A stretch of DNA of 9,009 nucleotides from Burkholderiales bacterium (GTDB lineage Bacteria; Pseudomonadota; Gammaproteobacteria; Burkholderiales; Casimicrobiaceae), in the NCBI GenBank assembly GCA_025935435.1, contig JAICVH010000067.1, positions 1 through 9,009 of the forward strand, written 5' to 3'. Every line of letters starts with the position of its first letter. The first letter of the stretch is position 1. A program made the position numbers and the translations under genes. Shown piece by piece: positions 1 to 5,083 of this stretch. The notes under the pieces were generated by a model that was given only the letters and a program-made list of their open reading frames with translations, was not told where the DNA came from and ran no database searches.

Positions 1-671
<671 letters not shown>

Positions 672-887
672 GATCTCTATACAAAGTTCCAACTCACTTG
701 ACTTAGTCGCCACCCGCGCACCCCTTGACGAGAAACGCGCGTGACTCACGGCCGACACCCAAAACCCAGGCGCCAACCGCACTAGCGTCGTGTGAGCACT
801 GCTTGCCTTGGATCCCTTCGCACCAGGCACGTGACCGCACCCGGCACCAAGGCCAACGCCTCAGCACCCACACCTATCGATTGCCAA

Positions 888-900
888 TTGTTAAAGAGCG
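888..900 (-). promoter_or_regulatory. boxA rRNA antitermination element
   Basis: The minus strand reads CGCTCTTTAACAA, matching the rRNA boxA consensus TGCTCTTTA(A) except at the first base. It lies about 217 nt upstream of the 16S 5' end, inside the leader. BoxA RNA is bound by NusB/NusE and loads the antitermination complex that prevents Rho termination in rRNA operons. Its position downstream of a hairpin matches the boxB-boxA order in enterobacterial rrn leaders. Confidence 0.88.
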
Positions 901-912
901 ACTCCACTACAT

Positions 913-948
913 GGGACCGCTTCGAGCTTTTTCAAGCGGCCGTCTCCC
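913..948 (-). promoter_or_regulatory. boxB-like stem-loop in rRNA leader
   Basis: CCGCTT at 917-922 pairs with AAGCGG at 934-939 across an 11-nt loop. GGGAC at 913-917 can extend the stem imperfectly towards GTCTCCC at 942-948. The hairpin lies just upstream of boxA in the transcript, where rrn leaders carry a boxB stem-loop. The pairing is visible in the sequence; the functional name is by position only. Confidence 0.55.
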
Positions 949-991
949 TTGTCGTGCGATTGCGTTGGGAGGTGTGCAGCAGAGAGGTCGA

Positions 992-1020
992 ATTATAGGT
1001 ATTTCGCTGACGATTTGCAA
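992..1020 (-). promoter_or_regulatory. rRNA operon promoter (sigma70 type)
   Basis: On the minus strand, TTGCAA at 1020-1015 (-35, 4 of 6 to TTGACA) is followed after exactly 17 bp by a perfect TATAAT at 997-992 (-10). The next bases, TCGACCTC, form the region before the predicted start near 985. The promoter points at the boxB/boxA leader and 16S. It sits 14 bp beyond the lpxL-like stop codon, so any UP element or Fis sites would lie inside that coding sequence. Confidence 0.82.
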
Positions 1021-1033
1021 CAGCCAAGACACG

Positions 1034-1924
1034 TCAGCGCCGGGATGCAGCGACCTTCTCTTCGTGCACGACGGATTGCGGCTTCGGATATTTCCACTTG
1101 TTGTGCACCCAGAGCCAGTCGGGCGGACTTCGGCGGATCTCCGACTCCAGTTGTCGCGCATAGCGCTCGACGACCTCGAGTGGCTGGTCGTCATCGTACG
1201 GGGGCTCTACGAGGACATGCAGGCGAACGCTGTAATGACCCTTGCGGACCCGTCGCATCGCGACGTAGACGACCGGCGCCTCGAGAAAGCGTGCGATCTT
1301 GTCGGCGCCGGTGAAGAATGCCGTGTCCTGATTCAGGAACCGCGCCCAGTACTTGTCCATGTTGCGAGGAGGCGTCTGGTCGGCGACCATCGCATACGCT
1401 CGTACTTCGCCGGCGCGCCGCATCAGTTCGAACAGAAACGAATGAATGGGAATCGGCTTGCCGCCGAAGCGACTGCGCGTGTCGCGGATGAACGCGTCGA
1501 GACTTTTCACCCGTAGCGGCTTGTACACGGCGTCGATCGGCAGGTCGAATTGCGCGCCGGCGCCGGGCAGCAGCCACTCCCAGTTGCACATGTGCGCGGT
1601 CAACAACACAACCGCGCGCTTCTCCGCGACGAAGCGTGTGATGAGTTCGGGATTCTCGATGGACACGCGTTGCGCGAGCGCCTCGCCACTCGCGCCGAAT
1701 CCCCAGAACGTTTCTGCGAGCGTCTGCCCGAGATTCACGTACGACTGCTTCAATATTAAGGCGCGTTCGGCTTCCGATTTTTCGGGAAACGAGTTGGCAA
1801 GATTGCGTGCTGCGAGATCGCGGTGCCAGCGCAGCACGCGGAAGGAAACGAAGTACGCGAAGCTGCCAAGCGCGTACAGCACCGGTAGCGGCAAACGGGT
1901 GAGGAACTCGAGGACGTGACGCAT
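1034..1924 (-). CDS. Lipid A biosynthesis acyltransferase, LpxL/HtrB family
   Basis: The product is a 296-residue member of the LpxL/LpxM lysophospholipid-acyltransferase-like family, which transfers an acyl chain from acyl-ACP to a Kdo2-lipid A precursor at the inner leaflet of the cytoplasmic membrane. From the ATG at 1924, the N-terminus (RHVLEFLTRLPLPVLYALGS) is hydrophobic and acts as a membrane anchor. The HX4E catalytic motif is HMCNWE (H111, E116). Other family landmarks are YKPLR (~134-138), ADQTPP (~181-186), FFTGADKIARF and the C-terminal WLWVHNKWK. Length is close to E. coli LpxL (~306). An in-frame GTG at 1987 would add 21 residues, but family alignment and lack of a Shine-Dalgarno there favour 1924. 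I cannot tell lauroyl from other acyl specificity. The gene runs towards the rRNA operon, with no terminator visible in the 14 bp before the rrn promoter. Confidence 0.92.
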   Translation of the reverse strand: MRHVLEFLTRLPLPVLYALGSFAYFVSFRVLRWHRDLAARNLANSFPEKSEAERALILKQSYVNLGQTLAETFWGFGASGEALAQRVSIENPELITRFVAEKRAVVLLTAHMCNWEWLLPGAGAQFDLPIDAVYKPLRVKSLDAFIRDTRSRFGGKPIPIHSFLFELMRRAGEVRAYAMVADQTPPRNMDKYWARFLNQDTAFFTGADKIARFLEAPVVYVAMRRVRKGHYSVRLHVLVEPPYDDDQPLEVVERYARQLESEIRRSPPDWLWVHNKWKYPKPQSVVHEEKVAASRR

Positions 1925-1925
1925 C

Positions 1926-1973
1926 GTTGGCGAGTGCCCCAACACGAATGCGCCCGCGGGTGATGCGGGCGCA
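1926..1973 (-). promoter_or_regulatory. Two adjacent inverted repeats in the lpxL-like/PPTase divergent spacer
   Basis: TGCGCCCGC at 1949-1957 and GCGGGCGCA at 1965-1973 form a perfect 9-bp inverted repeat with a 7-nt loop. A smaller one, GTTGG at 1926-1930 and CCAAC at 1939-1943, lies immediately before the ATG at 1924. On the lpxL-like transcript both would fold in the 5' leader and could cover the ribosome-binding site. There is no T-tract on either strand, so these are not typical intrinsic terminators. The DNA symmetry could equally be a protein-binding site. Function is unknown. Confidence 0.45.
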
Positions 1974-1996
1974 ACTGGCAACTTCACGGAGACGCG

Positions 1997-2719
1997 TTGA
2001 GCTTAGAGGAGAAAACGTCAGGCAGCAATGCTGCGGCGGCGACGAACCTCACGTCGCGGCAAGCGCCGACCGCGGGCGTGCATCTGTGGTGGTGCGATCT
2101 GACACCAACCGCGGCACTCCTGGATCAATACAGCGCAACGCTGTCAGTCGACGAGCATGCGCGTGCAGCGCGCTTCGGCACGGCAGAACTGCGCAACCGT
2201 TATGTGATGGGTCGAGGCGCATTGCGACAGGTGCTTGCCCGCGTACTCGGTGTTCGGCCGATCACCGTGTCGATCGTCCGGGGCGTTCGCGGCCGCCCGC
2301 AGCTCGCCGGCGTCCCGTCGCTGGATTTCAACGTGTCGCACACGACGTCCGTCGCGCTCATCGGCCTGGCCGAACAGGGCCGCATCGGCGTCGATGTCGA
2401 ATCGATCGACCGCGCGATCAACACGACGGGAATCGCACGCAAATTCATGACGCTTCGCGAACGCGATGAGCTTGCGACATTCGATGCGGAAGGCCAACGG
2501 CGGCGCGTGCTGACGCTTTGGACCTGCAAGGAGGCGATCAGCAAGGCCACTGGCGAAGCGCTGGCTGCGCCGTTCGGACGAATCGATGTCGATATCTCAA
2601 GTGGCCCCAGGTTGCGCGCGGGGCCGAGCCCTTATGAACCCGATTTCTGGTCACTGCACGCGGCGGACGTTCCGCCCGGGTATGTCGCCACCGTTGCTCG
2701 ATGGAGCGCGCCTATTTGA
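1997..2719 (+). CDS. Sfp-type 4'-phosphopantetheinyl transferase
   Basis: The product (240 aa) transfers the phosphopantetheine arm of coenzyme A to a serine on carrier proteins of fatty acid, polyketide or nonribosomal peptide synthesis. It has the Sfp/HetI-type order of motifs: FNVSHT (111-116), the magnesium-binding GVDVE (131-135, D133 and E135), and WTCKEAISKATG (175-186, with W175, K178, E179 and K183). Its length matches the two-subdomain Sfp class, not the ~120-residue AcpS class. The start is a TTG at 1997, preceded by GGAG at 1988-1991 with 5-nt spacing. A GTG at 2078 (residue 28, just before HLWWCDL) is the alternative, since the first ~25 residues are low in complexity. It is divergent from the lpxL-like gene and convergent with the DUF1684 gene. 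No carrier-protein synthase is in the window, so the substrate is unknown. Confidence 0.9.
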   Translation: MSLEEKTSGSNAAAATNLTSRQAPTAGVHLWWCDLTPTAALLDQYSATLSVDEHARAARFGTAELRNRYVMGRGALRQVLARVLGVRPITVSIVRGVRGRPQLAGVPSLDFNVSHTTSVALIGLAEQGRIGVDVESIDRAINTTGIARKFMTLRERDELATFDAEGQRRRVLTLWTCKEAISKATGEALAAPFGRIDVDISSGPRLRAGPSPYEPDFWSLHAADVPPGYVATVARWSAPI

Positions 2720-2758
2720 CGACGAACCGGAAAAGGACGTCGCGCGTCATGCCGTTGT

Positions 2759-3391
2759 TCATTCCAATTGCGGAATGCGCTCTCCTGACGCAACGGCGAA
2801 CGACAGCCTGTTTTCCTCGGGCGGCAGCGGACACGACCAGCGATCCTCGTACGCGCACGACGGGTTGTACGCAAAGTTGAAGTCGAGAACGAATTCGCTT
2901 GCAGTTGCGCCAAGATCCGCTCCCTTGATCGTATCGTAGAGATAGCGACCGCCACCGTACGTTGAAACTCCGTTGGTCGCGTCGGCGAATGGCAACCAGA
3001 GCCCGCCGCCGTAGCCTTCGAACCAGTAGAGCGCCAATACGCTCGCATGTCCGAGCAATGAGAACTCGACGGTCGCAACGCGCGTGGATCGCGTCACGCC
3101 ATCGGCGGCAAGCGCCATGTCGAATGAAGCTCGCGGCGCGTCCGCTTTAACGGTTCCGATGACGCGATACGAGGCGTCGTACGGGTACCACGACGCGCCC
3201 CGCCAGCCGCTGCGATACGTCGAAGGAATTGGGCTGTCCGGATGCTGACGGAACAGCTGGTCGCGCTTTTCCCGGAAGACGCTCGCCGCGCGCGCCGGAT
3301 CGTGGATCGCCACGGTGCGCACATCGCCATAGAGCTCAGCAACCGTCCGCCGCCAGTGCGCGAGCGTGATCGGACTGGACGGCGTGCTCAC
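2759..3391 (-). CDS. DUF1684 family protein
   Basis: The 210-residue product carries the DUF1684 pattern: an N-terminal HWRR...R segment, a glycine-rich core EGYGGGLWLPFADAT (~125-139), TYGGGRYLYD (~144-153), and the signature DFNFAYNPSCAYEDRW (170-185) followed by CPLPPEENRL (187-196). The family is widespread in bacteria and has no established biochemical role; I assign none. There is no signal peptide or membrane segment, so it is probably cytosolic. The start is GTG at 3391, only 13 nt after the stop of the CitE-like gene, which suggests co-transcription and possibly a functional link. Its 3' end faces the PPTase gene across 39 bp, with only a weak CGACG/CGTCG inverted repeat between them. 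Confidence 0.9.
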   Translation of the reverse strand: MSTPSSPITLAHWRRTVAELYGDVRTVAIHDPARAASVFREKRDQLFRQHPDSPIPSTYRSGWRGASWYPYDASYRVIGTVKADAPRASFDMALAADGVTRSTRVATVEFSLLGHASVLALYWFEGYGGGLWLPFADATNGVSTYGGGRYLYDTIKGADLGATASEFVLDFNFAYNPSCAYEDRWSCPLPPEENRLSFAVASGERIPQLE

Positions 3392-3404
3392 GGCGCGCGC
3401 CGCG

Positions 3405-4223
3405 TCATTTGCTCGCCAAAGTATCGAGACGCTCGGCGAGCATCGCCTGTGCCTTCAGCAATACGGGCCGATCGATCATTCGGCCGTCGAGCTGCACCGC
3501 GCGCCCGCTCGACTGTTCGAATGCAGCGACGACGCGCTGCGCCCAGTCGATCTCGTCGGCACTCGGCGCGAAGGCGGTGTTGACGACATCGACCTGATTC
3601 GGATGAATGCACGCCTTGCCGCCGAAGCCGAGCTGCCGGCTGCGACAACAATCGCGCCGCAGCAGTTCAGGATCGTCGAATGCCTGCGTGACGCCATCGA
3701 TGGGTGCTGCGATCCCGGCGACACGCGAAGCGACGACGAGATGTGAACGTGCATAGAGCAGGTCGTCGTCGCTGATGCCCGTATCCGCCTGGAAATCCAG
3801 CGAGCCGAAGAGCAACGCCTGCACGCCATGCGCTTGCGCAATCGACACTGCATTCCAAAGTCCGACGGCTGTTTCGACGAGCGGCAGGACCGGCAATCCG
3901 TCGCACGTGCGGGCTACGCGATCTACATCCTCGACGCGCTCGGCTTTCGGCAGCAGGACGCCCGCGACGCCTGGTTGGGCGCAACTGGCAAGGTCATCAG
4001 CGAACCACTCCGTATCCACCGCATTGACGCGTACGAACACCGGCTTGCCCGGTTGCAGCCATCGGCGAAGCGCTTCGCGCGCATTCTGCTTATCCGACGG
4101 CGGCACCGCGTCCTCGAGATCGACGATCACGCCATGCGCGCGCGTAGCGCACGCCTTGTCGAATCGGTCGGGACGGTTGCCAGGTACGAACAGATAGGAG
4201 CGACGCACTGCAGCAGGCCACAT
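3405..4223 (-). CDS. CitE-like acyl-CoA lyase (HpcH/HpaI aldolase/citrate lyase beta family)
   Basis: The 272-residue protein is a stand-alone CitE-like TIM-barrel enzyme. Visible motifs in order: RSYLFVPGNRP (8-18), VDLEDAVP (34-41), VRVN (64-67, R65), LPKAE (91-95), LPLVETAVGL (113-122, E117), FGSLDF (139-144, D143), APIDGV (173-178) and GFGGKACIHPNQV (199-211). R65, E117 and D143 correspond to the substrate-carboxylate and magnesium-binding residues of the family. Members cleave or form C-C bonds of short acyl-CoA thioesters (malyl-CoA, citramalyl-CoA) or hydrolyse malyl-CoA; the substrate cannot be decided here. No citrate lyase alpha or gamma subunit gene (citF, citD) is nearby, so a true citrate lyase is unlikely. 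It lies 57 bp after the hemerythrin gene and 13 bp before the DUF1684 gene, consistent with one transcript. Confidence 0.9.
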   Translation of the reverse strand: MWPAAVRRSYLFVPGNRPDRFDKACATRAHGVIVDLEDAVPPSDKQNAREALRRWLQPGKPVFVRVNAVDTEWFADDLASCAQPGVAGVLLPKAERVEDVDRVARTCDGLPVLPLVETAVGLWNAVSIAQAHGVQALLFGSLDFQADTGISDDDLLYARSHLVVASRVAGIAAPIDGVTQAFDDPELLRRDCCRSRQLGFGGKACIHPNQVDVVNTAFAPSADEIDWAQRVVAAFEQSSGRAVQLDGRMIDRPVLLKAQAMLAERLDTLASK

Positions 4224-4280
4224 GGCCGTAGCGATATACGGACGCGCATGGTAGCGCGGGCCGGCCGCGTGCGTCGACCG

Positions 4281-4931
4281 TCAGCGTTCGGGACCGACGC
4301 CGATCGGGGGTGGGGCCAAGTTGGCAATGCGGCGGAAAAGCGCCTCGTATTCGTCCCCTACCTTAGCCCCGAGCATCGGGTCTGCGTTGCCTGCGAACGC
4401 GTCGTCGATCTCATCCCAATCGCTGTCGGTCAAATGCTGGCGGGCGAGCGGCAGTATCTGGTCTTCCTCGGTTCGCATGTGTCGCCAGTGAAACGTCGCA
4501 TAGCTGTCAACCGCATCAGCAAATGCCTCGAAGGAGTTACCGCCGACGCGCTCATAGCGCTTGAGCGCCGACGCCAGCTCGCGAATCTTCACCTCGCCCG
4601 ACCGATGCTCCGCGTGAAGCTGATCGAGCAGCGGGCCTGCCGTAGGATCGCGTCTTCGAAGCAGACGGAAGAGGTACGTTTCCTCCTTCGGATGGTGGAA
4701 ACGCTCTGGAAATGCATCGATGTAATAGACCATCGCGGCGAACAACCTGAAATCCGGCGTCGCCCTGTCGTTCTTGATTGCTCGCACCAGATACAGCATC
4801 CCGTGCAAAATTGCGGCCAGCGACCGGTGTTCGTCGAGGATGATCGCAATCGATCTCATGCGGTCACCGCCGCTGCAGGGTTCGTAACGCCCCGCAGACG
4901 TTTCGGCCTTACCCGCCATACGATTGTTCAT
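4281..4931 (-). CDS. Hemerythrin HHE-domain protein
   Basis: The product is a four-helix-bundle hemerythrin-like protein of 216 residues, expected to bind a non-heme di-iron centre with histidine and carboxylate ligands. Numbered from the ATG at 4931, candidate ligands are H35 (LDEHR), H79/H80 with E83/E84 (HHPKEE), H106/H109 with E113 (LHAEHRSGE), and H148/H151 with E155 (HWRHMRTEE). This repeats the H...HxxxE pattern of the family. Bacterial relatives bind O2 or NO or protect iron sites under nitrosative stress (YtfE/NorA/DnrN types). It has no signal peptide. Start choice: ATG 4931 has a GGGGT stretch upstream; TTG at 4949 and ATG at 4859 (just before the domain) are alternatives. It is divergent from nirK across a spacer with an FNR-type palindrome, which suggests shared control and an NO- or O2-handling role. 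Confidence 0.9.
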   Translation of the reverse strand: MNNRMAGKAETSAGRYEPCSGGDRMRSIAIILDEHRSLAAILHGMLYLVRAIKNDRATPDFRLFAAMVYYIDAFPERFHHPKEETYLFRLLRRRDPTAGPLLDQLHAEHRSGEVKIRELASALKRYERVGGNSFEAFADAVDSYATFHWRHMRTEEDQILPLARQHLTDSDWDEIDDAFAGNADPMLGAKVGDEYEALFRRIANLAPPPIGVGPER

Positions 4932-4985
4932 GCTTTGACCCCGGTGCAATGAGCCACACCGTACCTATTGCAACGGCCGCACATA

Positions 4986-4999
4986 TTGACGCCGGTCAA
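4986..4999. promoter_or_regulatory. FNR/DNR/NnrR-type operator between hemerythrin gene and nirK
   Basis: TTGAC-GCCG-GTCAA is a perfect 5+5 inverted repeat with a 4-bp spacer, the architecture of CRP/FNR-superfamily anaerobic and NO-responsive activators (consensus TTGAT-N4-ATCAA and close variants). Its centre at 4992.5 lies 41.5 bp from the nirK start point predicted by the -10 box at 5022-5027. That is exactly the class II activator position. The regulator gene is not in the window, so the family member (FNR, DNR or NnrR) is undecided. Confidence 0.82.
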
Positions 5000-5021
5000 G
5001 GCGAAGGCGCGCAAGTATTCT

Positions 5022-5027
5022 TATATT
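5022..5027 (+). promoter_or_regulatory. nirK promoter -10 box
   Basis: TATATT matches TATAAT at five of six positions. It predicts a start near 5034 and a 5' leader of about 50 nt before the nirK ATG at 5084. There is no good -35 hexamer at the proper distance; the FNR-type palindrome occupies that place, as in class II activator-dependent promoters. The start point is inferred, not observed. Confidence 0.65.
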
Positions 5028-5083
5028 GCGTGCTGGTGAATACAAATTGCCAGCAGCTTGAAACTTCCATCAACCGGGTCCCC

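Larger units (their letters stand above)
672..985 (-). ncRNA. rRNA operon leader (transcribed spacer before 16S)
   Basis: About 315 nt separate the predicted rrn start point (near 985, seven bases past the -10 box) from the 16S 5' end. The stretch contains a boxB-like hairpin and a boxA element in the order found in bacterial rRNA leaders, and nothing else I recognise. Reading frames that cross it in several phases have no ribosome-binding sites or recognisable domains and are not genes. The 16S-proximal half should form one side of the RNase III processing stem, but its partner lies beyond the window. The exact start point is inferred from the -10 box. Confidence 0.75.

Noticed and set aside
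725..1516. Plus-strand open frame of 263 codons across the rRNA leader and lpxL-like gene
   Set aside because: It crosses the rrn leader, boxA and promoter and is antisense to the acyltransferase gene; there is no domain and no ribosome-binding site.
2720..2758. Bidirectional terminator between the convergent PPTase and DUF1684 genes
   Set aside because: Only a short CGACG/CGTCG inverted repeat is present, without a T-run on either strand; the support is too weak to list it.
1967..3991. 15-bp exact repeat GGGCGCAACTGGCAA at 1967-1981 and 3977-3991
   Set aside because: One copy is in the divergent spacer and the other encodes part of the CitE-like protein. Without further copies or flanking symmetry it is most likely chance in GC-rich sequence.
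4934..4949. Possible second FNR-like site, TTTGAC-CCCG-GTGCAA
   Set aside because: Only four of six positions pair between the halves, and it overlaps the likely ribosome-binding region of the hemerythrin gene.
3828..4952. Long plus-strand open frame (374 codons) across the CitE-like and hemerythrin genes
   Set aside because: It is antisense to two genes with clear family motifs, shows no recognisable domain, and is arginine-rich as expected for shadow frames in high-GC DNA.
4949..5083. Upstream ATG (4949) in frame with nirK
   Set aside because: It would add 45 residues before the lipoprotein signal and would include the FNR-type operator and -10 box in coding sequence.
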